From the NCBI GenBank assembly GCA_051985675.1, contig JBPYFJ010000152.1, positions 33,393 to 97,392 of the forward strand: a DNA stretch of 64,000 nucleotides, written 5' to 3'. A model generated the notes under the pieces. It did no database searches, was not told where the DNA came from, and saw only the letters and a program-made list of their open reading frames with translations. Source of the stretch: JAFAXD01 sp051985675. GTDB taxonomy: Bacteria > Pseudomonadota > Alphaproteobacteria > Rhizobiales > Xanthobacteraceae. The position numbers and the translations under genes are program-made. Below, in pieces: positions 1-8,021 of this stretch. How positions within the stretch are numbered: the first letter of the stretch is position 1; each line of letters begins with the position of its first letter.

Positions 1-2
1 CC

Positions 3-86
3 CAATATCCGCAGGCCGATCTGGAAATCGATAAAATCGGCGACCTGCTCGGCTACGATCGATCCAAGCTCCTCCCCGCCGCATAG
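3..86 (+). CDS. 3' end of an unidentified gene (partial)
   Basis: An open frame runs in from the left edge and stops at TAG (84-86); the last residues read LLGYDRSKLLPAA. Only 27 codons are visible. It converges on bolA. I do not recognise the family, and a chance open frame of this length is possible. Confidence 0.3.
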   Translation, partial: QYPQADLEIDKIGDLLGYDRSKLLPAA

Positions 87-145
87 GCCGGTCCCAACCG
101 GGCCTCAATGTCCCGCTATCCGGCCAGCCGCGATCCGGCCCGGCG

Positions 146-382
146 CTAACCGGAGGGTGTCCCGGTCTGCAGCGCCAGGGCGTGCAACTTGCCGCCCATT
201 TCGCCCTTGAGCGCCTCATAGACGATCTGGTGCTGCTGCACGCGTGACTTACCGCGAAACGACTCGGCAATGACGGTCGCCGCGTAGTGATCGCCGTCGC
301 CTGCCAGGTCCTGGATCGTCACCTGTGCGTCGGGAATTCGCGCCTCAATCAACCGCTTGATTTCGCCGGCATCCATCGCCAT
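146..382 (-). CDS. BolA family protein (IbaG-like)
   Basis: A 78-aa BolA/IbaG-type protein. Such proteins pair with monothiol glutaredoxins and take part in handling or sensing Fe-S clusters in the cytoplasm. The start MAMDAGEIKRLIEARIPDA, the central GDHYAATVIAESFRGKSRVQQHQ stretch with its conserved His, and the C-terminal LHALALQT are typical of the family and its length. A GGAGGTGC Shine-Dalgarno sequence precedes the ATG. It is read in the same direction as the purine operon but separated from purL by about 320 bp, so it probably has its own promoter. No glutaredoxin gene lies inside the window. The family call is secure; the exact role is inferred. Confidence 0.9.
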   Translation of the reverse strand: MAMDAGEIKRLIEARIPDAQVTIQDLAGDGDHYAATVIAESFRGKSRVQQHQIVYEALKGEMGGKLHALALQTGTPSG

Positions 383-699
383 GGCGCACCTCCGCGGGGC
401 CTATCGAATATTCCTCTTGTGGCAAATATCAGACTCGGCCGCACACGCAAATCGATCGTTCGCCGCAACTGTGTACGAAATCGGTGACGCGTTTCCCGGC
501 CATATTGACGCTGCCGGCAGCGAGCGGGATGGTCCGGCGCCCGCTCTGCCGGAGGCGGCCGTGACCGGACCTGCCCGACGCGAGCCGCGCATCACCACCT
601 GCCTCGCCCTGGCTGCGTGCTGCCGCCGGGCGGCAGCCGCATCGTCCAATGTCTCGCGCGCTGCGGAGGCACGCGCGATGGCGCGATAGAGCGGGCAGA
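383..699. other. 317-bp gap between bolA and purL
   Basis: I see no convincing gene. A 100-codon minus-strand frame here is low-complexity (Ala/Arg-rich) and looks like chance in high-GC DNA. The stretch nearest bolA (about 400-490) is more AT-rich and is where a bolA promoter would sit, but no clear -35/-10 pair stands out. Confidence 0.5.
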
Positions 700-2922
700 T
701 CAAGCGCCCGGCAGCGTCCCCGCCATGTAGCCCGGCAGCCAGGCCTCGAAGCGCTCGCTCAGCGTCTCAACCTGGACGGGCCGCTCACCCGCAATCGCCA
801 GCGCCTCGCCACCGGTCGTGCCGATGCGGCGCACCGGAACGCCCGCAATGTCGGCGCGCGCGATGATTGCGTCGACCGCGCCCGCATGAACGCTCGCGAG
901 ATAGCGCGCCTGATCCTCGCCGAACCAAAACGCGTGCGCGGGCATGTTGGATGGCGCGTGTGCGAGCCTCGCGCCGATGCCGGATGCGATCGCCATCTCG
1001 GCCAGCGCCACCAGCAGCCCGCCGTCCGAAATGTCGTGGGCGGCCGTCGCAATGTTCTCGTGGATGAGAATGCGCACGAAATCTCCGTTGCGCTTTTCGG
1101 CCGCGAGATCAACGGGCGGTGGCGCACCGTCTTCGCGCGCGCAGACAACGCGCAGATACAGTGATTGGCCAAGCCACCCGGCGGTCGCGCCGATCAACAG
1201 GATCGCCTCGTCCGCTGCCTTAAATGCAAGCGTCGTCGCGCGGGTGAAGTCATCGAGCAGGCCGACCGCACCGATCGTCGGCGTTGGCAGGATCGCCCGC
1301 CCGTTGGTCTCGTTGTAGAGCGACACGTTACCGGACACGACCGGGAATTCGAGCGCCCGGCACGCTTGGCCGATGCCGCGAATGCAGCCGACCAGCTGTC
1401 CCATGATCTCGGGTCGCTCCGGATTGCCGAAGTTGAGATTGTCCGTGATGGCGAGCGGCTTGCCGCCAACGGCCGTGATGTTTCGCCAGGCCTCCGCCAC
1501 CGCTTGCTTGCCGCCCTCGAACGGATCGGCTTCGCAGTAGCGTGGAGTCACGTCCGCGGTGAGCGCGAGCGCCTTCGGCCCATCCAGCACGCGCACGACC
1601 GCGGCATCGCCGCCGGGGCGTTGCACGGTGTTGCCGAGAATGACGTGATCGTGTTGCTCCCACACCCAGCGTTTGGCGCACAGGTCGGGAGATCCGACCA
1701 TTGTCTCGAGCGCGTCCGGAACCGGCATCGGCGCGTGCACGCTGGCCGCGGCGATCACCGGCCGCTTGGGCGTTTCAACGAACGGGCGCTGATAGACCGG
1801 CGCCTCATCGCCGAGTTCCTTGATCGGCAGGTCGACCATGACGTCGCCGCCGTGACGCACGACGAAGCGCCGCGTCGGCGTGGTGCGTCCGATCACCGCG
1901 AAGTCGAGCCCCCATTTGCGGAAGATTGCCTCCGCTTCCGCTTCCTTCTCGGGCCGCAGCACCATGAGCATGCGCTCCTGGCTCTCCGACAGCATCATCT
2001 CATACGCGCTCATCCCGGTTTCACGGCACGGCACGGTGTCGAGATCGAGCTCGACGCCGAGGTCGCCTTTCGCGCCCATCTCGACCGCCGAGCACGTGAG
2101 CCCGGCGGCGCCCATGTCCTGGATCGCGATGACGCAATCCTTGCGCATGATTTCGAGGCACGCCTCCAGCAGGAGTTTTTCGGAGAACGGATCTCCGACC
2201 TGGACGGTCGGCCGCTTGGCATCGGAATCGTCGTCGAATTCGGCCGACGCCATGCTGGCGCCGTGGATTCCGTCGCGGCCGGTCTTGGAGCCGAGGTAGA
2301 CGATCGGCATGCCGACGCCGGTCGCCTTGGCGTAGAAGATCCGGTCTGCTTCGGCGAGCCCGACCGCCATCGCGTTGACCAGACAGTTGCCGTCGTAACG
2401 GGAATGAAAGCGCAACTGGCCGCCGACGGTCGGCACACCGAACGAGTTGCCGTAGCCGCCAATTCCGGCGACGACCCCGGATACGAGATGGCGCGTGCGC
2501 GGATGGTCGGGCGCCCCGAACGACAATGCATCGAGACAGGCGATCGGCCTCGCCCCCATGGTGAACACGTCGCGCAGAATGCCGCCGACGCCGGTCGCGG
2601 CACCTTGATAGGGCTCGATATAGCTCGGGTGATTGTGGCTCTCCATCTTGAAGACCACGGCGAGCCCGTCACCGATGTTGATGACGCCGGCGTTTTCGCC
2701 AGGCCCCTGGATCACCCAGGGCGCCTGCGTAGGCAGCGTGCGCAAGTGGACCTTGGACGATTTGTACGAGCAGTGCTCGTTCCACATCGCCGAAAAGATG
2801 CCGAGCTCCGTGAAGCTCGGCGCGCGCCCGATCAGCTTGATGATGCGCTCGTACTCGTCGGGCTTAAGCCCGTGTTCGGCGACAAGCTGCGGCGTGATGG
2901 AGGGTTCGTTACGGCGGGTCAT
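700..2922 (-). CDS. purL: Phosphoribosylformylglycinamidine synthase subunit PurL
   Basis: The 740-aa large synthetase subunit of FGAM synthase. It converts FGAR, glutamine-derived ammonia and ATP to FGAM in step 4 of purine synthesis, with PurQ and PurS. Recognisable blocks are MWNEHCSYKSSK near residue 45, the ATP-binding MESHNHPS near 95, and GAATGVGGILRDVFTMGARP. The length is that of a small bacterial PurL. The ATG follows directly on the TAG of the DUF429 gene (TAGATG), so the two are probably translationally coupled. It is the last gene of the purC-to-purL block. Identification is certain. Confidence 0.98.
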   Translation of the reverse strand: MTRRNEPSITPQLVAEHGLKPDEYERIIKLIGRAPSFTELGIFSAMWNEHCSYKSSKVHLRTLPTQAPWVIQGPGENAGVINIGDGLAVVFKMESHNHPSYIEPYQGAATGVGGILRDVFTMGARPIACLDALSFGAPDHPRTRHLVSGVVAGIGGYGNSFGVPTVGGQLRFHSRYDGNCLVNAMAVGLAEADRIFYAKATGVGMPIVYLGSKTGRDGIHGASMASAEFDDDSDAKRPTVQVGDPFSEKLLLEACLEIMRKDCVIAIQDMGAAGLTCSAVEMGAKGDLGVELDLDTVPCRETGMSAYEMMLSESQERMLMVLRPEKEAEAEAIFRKWGLDFAVIGRTTPTRRFVVRHGGDVMVDLPIKELGDEAPVYQRPFVETPKRPVIAAASVHAPMPVPDALETMVGSPDLCAKRWVWEQHDHVILGNTVQRPGGDAAVVRVLDGPKALALTADVTPRYCEADPFEGGKQAVAEAWRNITAVGGKPLAITDNLNFGNPERPEIMGQLVGCIRGIGQACRALEFPVVSGNVSLYNETNGRAILPTPTIGAVGLLDDFTRATTLAFKAADEAILLIGATAGWLGQSLYLRVVCAREDGAPPPVDLAAEKRNGDFVRILIHENIATAAHDISDGGLLVALAEMAIASGIGARLAHAPSNMPAHAFWFGEDQARYLASVHAGAVDAIIARADIAGVPVRRIGTTGGEALAIAGERPVQVETLSERFEAWLPGYMAGTLPGA

Positions 2923-3669
2923 CTAGGACTTTTCACGGTTGGTGATCCACTCGGAAAATTCGGCTGCGGTTTGACGAATCTCTTTGAAGGGATTGCGCTT
3001 TAGGAGCCGAAACCCGCGAGGTAGGTCGGCGCTTTTGATTTTATAGTCATCGGGTCCCCACAGATCTATTGCCGGCGCAACGGAAGTAACGGCGCAAATC
3101 AAAGCATCGATGTCATCGTCGTTGTAAAGGGGCGGCGCGATGGAAAGGCGCTGGCAGAGTGCAGAACATGCGGCTCTTTGTTCCTTTATCCGTTCTTTCC
3201 CTCTCGCTTTATAGAGGCCCGGAACGATGTCGAGCTTCTGCCAGATTGCGGTCGGATAGGTTTCGAACAACCGATCGCCCAGGGCGGACTCGAGCCTGGC
3301 GTGTCGCACAATCGCTGCAAACCGGGCAGCAGGCGCGCCGATCCGATCGGCAAACGGAGGCATGGCGCGCAACAATTTGTCGATCGGTCTAAGCGTCAGC
3401 TGCCAGAGTTCCGTAGCGTTGAGGGGGAATGGGAGGCCTTGAAAATCGATGGGAATATCAACAGAAAGCGGTCCCAAGCTCATGCACCGCTGAACGTCTT
3501 TTGCCTCCTCGTCCACAGTTGTATTGAAGTTGGAGGCAGTCGCGCGCTTTTGGGAAAATGCCGAGCCTCGCAGCAGCGTTACGTGCGCGGTCGTACCTTG
3601 GGTAGCGATCGCGGCGAGCGAGGACTTCTTCTGGGTGTATCCGGCCAGATCGAGGCCAAATCCAATCAT
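2923..3669 (-). CDS. DUF429 family predicted RNase-H-fold protein
   Basis: A 248-aa protein that fits the DUF429 family of predicted nucleases. It shows an N-terminal FGLDLAG (candidate acidic residue Asp7), a central LFETYPTAIW with candidate Glu, and a C-terminal NDDDIDALICAV. Those three places correspond to where RNase-H-like folds carry acidic catalytic residues, but activity is inferred only. It lies between purQ (6 nt upstream) and purL (0 nt), all in one direction, which is not a standard member of the purine operon. Its base composition is visibly less GC-rich than purL or purQ, suggesting acquisition by transfer. Family call good, function unknown. Confidence 0.75.
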   Translation of the reverse strand: MIGFGLDLAGYTQKKSSLAAIATQGTTAHVTLLRGSAFSQKRATASNFNTTVDEEAKDVQRCMSLGPLSVDIPIDFQGLPFPLNATELWQLTLRPIDKLLRAMPPFADRIGAPAARFAAIVRHARLESALGDRLFETYPTAIWQKLDIVPGLYKARGKERIKEQRAACSALCQRLSIAPPLYNDDDIDALICAVTSVAPAIDLWGPDDYKIKSADLPRGFRLLKRNPFKEIRQTAAEFSEWITNREKS

Positions 3670-3675
3670 CTTGAA

Positions 3676-4377
3676 TTAGGCCGCCCGCTCAAGCGCCTCG
3701 ACCAGGCCGGCAAACAACCCGCGGCCGTCGGTGCAGCCCATTGACGCCTCAACGTGGTTTTCCGGATGCGGCATCATGCCGAGGACGTTGCCGCGCTCAT
3801 TGACGACGCCAGCGATTGCGTTGGTCGCCCCATTGACATTCCAGGCCGGGTCGAGGCTGCCGTTCGGCGCCACATAGCGATAGAGCACGCGCCCCTCGGC
3901 TTCGAGACGCGCGATCGTCTGCGCATCCGCCGTGTAATTGCCTTCGCCGTGGGCGACCGGCACCCTGATGACCTGGCCGGCGTTGTAGCCGCGGGTGAAC
4001 GGCGTGTCCGACCGCTCGACGCGCAGATAGACATCATGCGCGATGAACTTGAGCCGCGCATTGCGCATCAGAACGCCCGGCAGCAACCCCGCCTCACATA
4101 GAATTTGAAATCCGTTGCAAACACCGAGCACGAGCCCGCCCCGCGCCACGAAGCTGCGTACCGCGTCCATGATCGGCGCCCGCGCCGCAATGGCGCCGCA
4201 CCGCAGATAATCTCCGTAGGAGAAGCCGCCCGGGATCACGACGAGGTCGGTGCCGTGCGGCAGCGCCGTGTCGGCGTGCCAGGTCATGACCGGGTCGCGC
4301 CCGGAGATCAGTTTGAGGGCGCGCGCCATATCGCGCTCGCGATTGATGCCGGGAAACACGATGACGGCGCTTTTCAC
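3676..4377 (-). CDS. purQ: Phosphoribosylformylglycinamidine synthase subunit PurQ
   Basis: The 233-aa glutaminase subunit of FGAM synthase, supplying ammonia to PurL. The class I amidotransferase nucleophile sits in LGVCNGFQILCEAGLLPG, and the catalytic His/Glu pair in GMMPHPENHVE. The N-terminal VIPGGFSYGDYLRCGAIA is a PurQ hallmark. I place the start at the GTG giving (M)KSAVIVFPG, which matches the usual PurQ N-terminus and overlaps the upstream stop codon by 4 nt (GTGA). A second GTG 9 nt upstream (4386) is possible. Identification is certain. Confidence 0.97.
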   Translation of the reverse strand: MKSAVIVFPGINRERDMARALKLISGRDPVMTWHADTALPHGTDLVVIPGGFSYGDYLRCGAIAARAPIMDAVRSFVARGGLVLGVCNGFQILCEAGLLPGVLMRNARLKFIAHDVYLRVERSDTPFTRGYNAGQVIRVPVAHGEGNYTADAQTIARLEAEGRVLYRYVAPNGSLDPAWNVNGATNAIAGVVNERGNVLGMMPHPENHVEASMGCTDGRGLFAGLVEALERAA

Positions 4378-5003
4378 CGCATCCACCTCATCAGGGCGAC
4401 GTCGCCGGTCGGCCGCGTCATCTGGAATTGCGGAATGATGTCGAGCGCCTTCTCCCGCATCGTCCCGGGCGTCCGCTTGTTCTGAAAGAAGCTCAGCACG
4501 AAAGCGACGTTATCGTCGCCCGCAATGATGACAACGGCGCTTCCGTCGGCGACGTCGAAGCAGGCGCCGCGCCCCGGCAGATCGCCGATCGTGACGTCAA
4601 ACACCGCGCAGGCGACGGGTGGGGGAACTCCCGGCTGCGCCCCCGGGGCCGCGGCCGGCACCAGCCCGTGCTGCTGCAGGATATCGAGGATCGCGTTGTT
4701 ATCCTTGGCGCTGTTGCGCCACACTGCCGGGTCGACGAAAAATCCGCCGATGTTGGGCTCGTCGGCGCACATCGGCGCCAGCACGCACCGGAACGCAAAA
4801 CGGCCCGGCATCTCGGTGACCACCTGCCGCCGCACGTCATTAAGGTTGAGCACGTATCCGTTGAGGCGATCGCCGCACAACAGCAGCAATCCGGCGTCCC
4901 TGACGCCGACGAACTGGCAACGGGGCGCATCCTCCGCCTTCGCTCCCGGCGGGAGGGCGAAACCGAGCACCGCACCCAACATCAGCACGGTTGTGATTTT
5001 CAT
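4374..5003 (-). CDS. Secreted protein of unknown function in the pur operon (second of two)
   Basis: A 209-aa protein starting MKITTVLMLGAVLGFALPPGAKAED, a clear Sec signal peptide with likely cleavage after KAE/AKA. The mature part carries Cys residues in APRCQFVG, LLLLCGDRL, FRCVLAPMCADEP and GRGACFDVADG, consistent with disulphides in the periplasm. I do not recognise a named family. It overlaps its upstream neighbour by 4 nt (ATGA) and purQ by 4 nt (GTGA), so it is firmly embedded in the purine transcript. Why a secreted protein is coupled to purine synthesis is unclear. Confidence 0.75.
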   Translation of the reverse strand: MKITTVLMLGAVLGFALPPGAKAEDAPRCQFVGVRDAGLLLLCGDRLNGYVLNLNDVRRQVVTEMPGRFAFRCVLAPMCADEPNIGGFFVDPAVWRNSAKDNNAILDILQQHGLVPAAAPGAQPGVPPPVACAVFDVTIGDLPGRGACFDVADGSAVVIIAGDDNVAFVLSFFQNKRTPGTMREKALDIIPQFQMTRPTGDVALMRWMR

Positions 5004-5551
5004 TGCAATCCCGTCGTGGCTTCGACCCAGCTCAACACCGCGGGGCTTGCAAGCTGTTCCAGCACGACTTGCGCGGCGTCGGACGAAATCGGCTGTGCCG
5101 AGGCCACCGTTGCGATGACGCCGTCGCATTTGTTGGCGAGCGCAATCGTGAGCAGATAATGCGGCGCCGTCGGCGAACCGTCGACCGCGAACGGGCGCGT
5201 ACGGCCCTTCATCCAGGCGATCTTCACCGGCTCGCCGGGCGCAAGGGGCGTGATCCGTCCGGGAAACAAATCGAAATCGGCGACGCGATCGATCTCGAGG
5301 TCGTCGGAAACCCCCGTGGTGCAATTGCAGAAGCCGACCTTGGCCCGCACATAGAGCATGAGCTGCGCTCCGCAAGGATCGCAGCGGAAGGCGCGGCCGC
5401 CGCCCCACTGATCGATCAGAAAGGGCCATGTCGTTTCGCGAAACGGGCTCGTGCCGGAGGCTTGCAGCGTGCCGGCAGAGGCCGGTGCTGCCGCCAGCGC
5501 CGCGAGCGCCACCCCGGTCGCCAGCGCCGTCTGCCCGAAGCAGCGTGCCAT
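5000..5551 (-). CDS. Secreted Cys-rich protein of unknown function in the pur operon (first of two)
   Basis: A 183-aa protein with an N-terminal signal peptide (hydrophobic LATGVALAALAAAPASAG, cleavage probably after ASA). The mature domain contains FRCDPCGAQLML and VGFCNCTTG, two close Cys pairs, and later ANKCDGV. No family is recognised. The ATG overlaps the purS stop by 1 nt (TGATG); a GTG one codon upstream would overlap by 4 nt, so the start is uncertain by one codon. With the next gene it forms a pair of coupled secreted proteins between purS and purQ; they may act together. Confidence 0.75.
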   Translation of the reverse strand: MARCFGQTALATGVALAALAAAPASAGTLQASGTSPFRETTWPFLIDQWGGGRAFRCDPCGAQLMLYVRAKVGFCNCTTGVSDDLEIDRVADFDLFPGRITPLAPGEPVKIAWMKGRTRPFAVDGSPTAPHYLLTIALANKCDGVIATVASAQPISSDAAQVVLEQLASPAVLSWVEATTGLQ

Positions 5552-5793
5552 CACGGCAGCACCTCGACCCGGTAGTTTTCAATCACTGTGTTGGCGAGGA
5601 GTTTCTCTGCCGCCTGCTTGAGCAGGGCCTCGGCACCGGCGCGATCGCCGTCGCTGATCTCGATGTCGAAAATCTTGCCCTGACGCACGCTGCCGACGCC
5701 CGCGATGCCGAGCGATTTGAGCGCACCCTCGATCGCTTTGCCTTGCGGATCGAGAATGCCGGATTTCAGCGTGACGGTGACACGGGCTTTCAT
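5551..5793 (-). CDS. purS: Phosphoribosylformylglycinamidine synthase subunit PurS
   Basis: The 80-aa small subunit that bridges PurL and PurQ in FGAM synthase. MKARVTVTLKSGILDPQGKA is the canonical PurS N-terminus, followed by the LGIAGVGSVRQGKIFDIEI core and a C-terminal ENYRVEVLP. A start 30 nt further upstream is open but the MKARV start gives the usual length. It is coupled to the downstream secreted gene. Identification is certain. Confidence 0.96.
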   Translation of the reverse strand: MKARVTVTLKSGILDPQGKAIEGALKSLGIAGVGSVRQGKIFDIEISDGDRAGAEALLKQAAEKLLANTVIENYRVEVLP

Positions 5794-5837
5794 AAGATCA
5801 TCGCTGCTGCTGAGGCCCGGCAAGCCCCAAGCAGCCT

Positions 5838-6575
5838 CTAATGCACTGTTTCCGGCACCCTCGCCTGCTCCAGCAGACGGCCGTAGCCGGACAGGCGCCC
5901 GCTCTCCCCCACCAGCCGCATGGCGGCCCAGAACGCGGCCGGCGTGCTCGACACCACGGGCAGGCCGCAGCGCTCCTCCAGCGGCTTCGCCACGTTGAGC
6001 GTGCGCAAGCCGCCGCAGGAAATCATGATCGCGTCGGCATCGGGCGCCTCGTCGCGCGCCTTGGCGGCGAGCTCGATAATCTCTTCCTCGGTCTTGCGGA
6101 TGGCACCGCCGCCAAATTCGGTGATGCCGAAGCTCTCGAGCGAGCGCACGTCAAAGCCGTGGTACGTTAGCAGGTCCTTGAGCTTGTCGTTGACGACCTT
6201 GGTGTAGGCGGTGGCGACCGCCACCCGCTCGGCATCGACCTCGCGCAGCCCGTCGATGATCGCGGTCGACATGGTGCTCACCGGCAGCCCGGTGCGCTTT
6301 CCGATTTCCCGGATCAGGTACTCGTTGAACTCGGGGCCGCGATAGAAGGTCAGCGAGGTGCCGATCACCATGATGGCATCGACGCCCCGCTTCGCGAGAT
6401 TGTCGGCCGCCGGCACGATCTTGTAGAAGGCCTGATCGTAGCCTTCGGGCGTCAGCGAGCCGACCCCGGTGCCGTGCGGAACAAACGTCACCTGCGGATA
6501 CATGATCGGGCCTTCGTTCGGCACCCGATCCTCCGCGAACGGCACGACCAGTCCGATTGTGATGCTCCGGTCCAT
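5838..6575 (-). CDS. Arylmalonate decarboxylase-like enzyme (Asp/Glu racemase superfamily)
   Basis: A 245-aa member of the Asp/Glu/hydantoin racemase fold closely resembling Bordetella arylmalonate decarboxylase. Visible matches are GTSLTFYRG (the Thr-Ser of the dioxyanion hole), TMSTAIIDGLR, ATAYTKVVN (Tyr) and ISCGGLRTL carrying the single catalytic Cys with Gly-Gly. Classical racemases use two Cys; here the other position is Gly in the GTSL motif, the decarboxylase pattern. Maleate isomerases share the fold and are the main alternative. It sits 28 nt after purC and 44 nt before purS, as a passenger in the purine operon. The true substrate is unknown. Confidence 0.8.
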   Translation of the reverse strand: MDRSITIGLVVPFAEDRVPNEGPIMYPQVTFVPHGTGVGSLTPEGYDQAFYKIVPAADNLAKRGVDAIMVIGTSLTFYRGPEFNEYLIREIGKRTGLPVSTMSTAIIDGLREVDAERVAVATAYTKVVNDKLKDLLTYHGFDVRSLESFGITEFGGGAIRKTEEEIIELAAKARDEAPDADAIMISCGGLRTLNVAKPLEERCGLPVVSSTPAAFWAAMRLVGESGRLSGYGRLLEQARVPETVH

Positions 6576-6602
6576 CGTCGGCTCTCCGCAGAGCGGGCGC
6601 GA

Positions 6603-7370
6603 TCAGCCCTTCACCAGCACAGGTCCGAGCCCCTGCGGCCGCTCGCCCTCGCCCATGATGCCGAGACGCTTGGCGACTTCGGTGTAGGCCTCGACGAGAC
6701 CGCCGAGGTCGCGACGGAAACGATCCTTGTCGAGCTTTTCGTTGGACTTGATGTCCCACAGCCGGCAGGAGTCGGGCGAGATCTCGTCGGCGACGACGAT
6801 CCGCATCAGGTCGTTCTCCCACAACCGACCACATTCCATCTTGAAGTCGACCAGACGAATGCCGACGCCGAGGAACAGGCCCGACAGGAAGTCGTTGACC
6901 CGGATGGCGAGCGCCATGATGTCGTCGATCTCCTGCGGGTTGGCCCAGCCGAACGCCGTGATGTGCTCCTCCGACACCATCGGGTCGCCGAGCGCGTCGT
7001 TCTTGTAATAAAATTCGATGATCGAGCGCGGCAGCTGGGTGCCTTCCTCGATGCCAAGGCGCTGGCTGAGCGAGCCGGCAGCGACGTTGCGGCACACGAT
7101 TTCCAGCGGGATGATCTCCACCTCGCGGATCAGCTGCTCGCGCATGTTGAGCCGGCGAATGAAATGCGTCGGCACGCCGATGTCGTTGAGGTGCTGGAAA
7201 ACGTACTCCGAGATCCGATTGTTGAGGACACCCTTGCCCTCGATCACCTGATGCTTCTTGGCGTTGAACGCGGTGGCATCATCTTTAAAGTGCTGGATCA
7301 AGGTTCCGGGCTCGGGTCCTTCATAGAGAACCTTGGCCTTGCCCTCGTAAATGCGGCGGCGGCGGCTCAT
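6603..7370 (-). CDS. purC: Phosphoribosylaminoimidazole-succinocarboxamide synthase (SAICAR synthetase)
   Basis: A 255-aa PurC, which joins CAIR and aspartate to give SAICAR using ATP. Signature segments are RRRRIYEGKAKVLYEG at the N-terminus, LIQHFKDDATAFNAKKH, IIPLEIVCRNVAAGSLSQR, and LVDFKMECGR / VADEISPDSCRLWD. The start at MSRRRRIYEG matches rhizobial PurC proteins; an upstream in-frame ATG would add a short unconserved tail. It is the first gene of the co-directional purC-purS-purQ-purL block. Identification is certain. Confidence 0.97.
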   Translation of the reverse strand: MSRRRRIYEGKAKVLYEGPEPGTLIQHFKDDATAFNAKKHQVIEGKGVLNNRISEYVFQHLNDIGVPTHFIRRLNMREQLIREVEIIPLEIVCRNVAAGSLSQRLGIEEGTQLPRSIIEFYYKNDALGDPMVSEEHITAFGWANPQEIDDIMALAIRVNDFLSGLFLGVGIRLVDFKMECGRLWENDLMRIVVADEISPDSCRLWDIKSNEKLDKDRFRRDLGGLVEAYTEVAKRLGIMGEGERPQGLGPVLVKG

Positions 7371-7676
7371 CGGGGTGTACCGTGATTTCTGAAAATCCAT
7401 CGGGATGCCGTGACTCCTGTGGCTCAAGTCCGCGGCGGCGGTAGCGGGGCGTCATCGACGTGAACGCAGCGCGCTTGCGGGCGGCCCGCCCCTCCACACC
7501 GAAACGTAACCGAACTGGGTGCGAAGCACAATTGACATAGCCCTGGCGATCCATTGCCGCAATGGCGTTGTTAACGGATTCCGGACGTTGCCTTGACCGC
7601 TCGCACTCGATATGCAAGGCGCCGATTCATGTATGATGATGGCTCGCCCGCCGTCTCCAGGAGCACCGGAACACCG
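7371..7676. other. 306-bp divergent intergenic region, purC / DUF1476
   Basis: This region must hold the promoters for the purine operon (leftward) and the DUF1476 gene (rightward). A TTGACA hexamer lies at 7532-7537 but no good -10 follows at 17 nt, and I could not pick a convincing promoter, PurR-like operator or riboswitch by eye. No gene is supported inside it. Confidence 0.5.
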
Positions 7677-8000
7677 ATGACCACATTCGACAAGCGCGAA
7701 GAAGGTTTCGAGAAGAAATTTGCGCACGACGAAGAATTGCGCTTCAAGGCGACGGCGCGGCGTAACAAGCTCGTCGGCCTGTGGGCGGCGGAAAAGCTCG
7801 GGCTCGCGCGCGCGGCGGCCGAGAGCTACGCCAAAGACGTCGTCGCAGCGGCCTTCGAGCACCCCGGAAGCGATGATGTGCTCGCCAAGTTGCGAAAGGA
7901 CTTTGACGCAAAGGGCGTGGCGGCGTCCGATGCCGAAATCCGCCAAGTCATGAACGAACTGCTGGCCCAGGCGGCCGCGCAGATTCGGGCGGGCAAGTAA
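7677..8000 (+). CDS. DUF1476 protein, F1-ATPase inhibitor zeta subunit family
   Basis: A 107-aa protein beginning MTTFDKREEGFEKKFAHDEE, the hallmark of the alphaproteobacterial DUF1476 family. Its Paracoccus member is the zeta subunit that blocks ATP hydrolysis by the F1Fo-ATPase. The charged N-terminus (the inhibitory segment in Paracoccus), the FKATARRNKLVGLWAAEKLG stretch and a helical C-terminus are all present. An ATG 84 nt further upstream is open but gives an Arg-rich tail absent from the family. It is divergent from purC. Family call secure; in other rhizobia the inhibitory activity may be weak or absent. Confidence 0.92.
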   Translation: MTTFDKREEGFEKKFAHDEELRFKATARRNKLVGLWAAEKLGLARAAAESYAKDVVAAAFEHPGSDDVLAKLRKDFDAKGVAASDAEIRQVMNELLAQAAAQIRAGK

Positions 8001-8021
8001 CCGCCGTCGTCAGCGCGGCCA

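Noticed and set aside
401..703. 100-codon minus-strand frame between bolA and purL
   Set aside because: Ala/Arg-rich sequence without motifs, overlaps the purL end, and has no ribosome site; treated as chance.
1165..3003. Long plus-strand open frame (over 600 codons) opposite purL
   Set aside because: It is antisense to a certain PurL gene, has no recognisable motifs, is rich in Arg/Asp/Gly, and is the usual shadow frame of high-GC coding DNA.
7452..7946. 164-codon minus-strand frame covering the DUF1476 gene
   Set aside because: The plus-strand DUF1476 protein is clearly recognisable; this is its complement.
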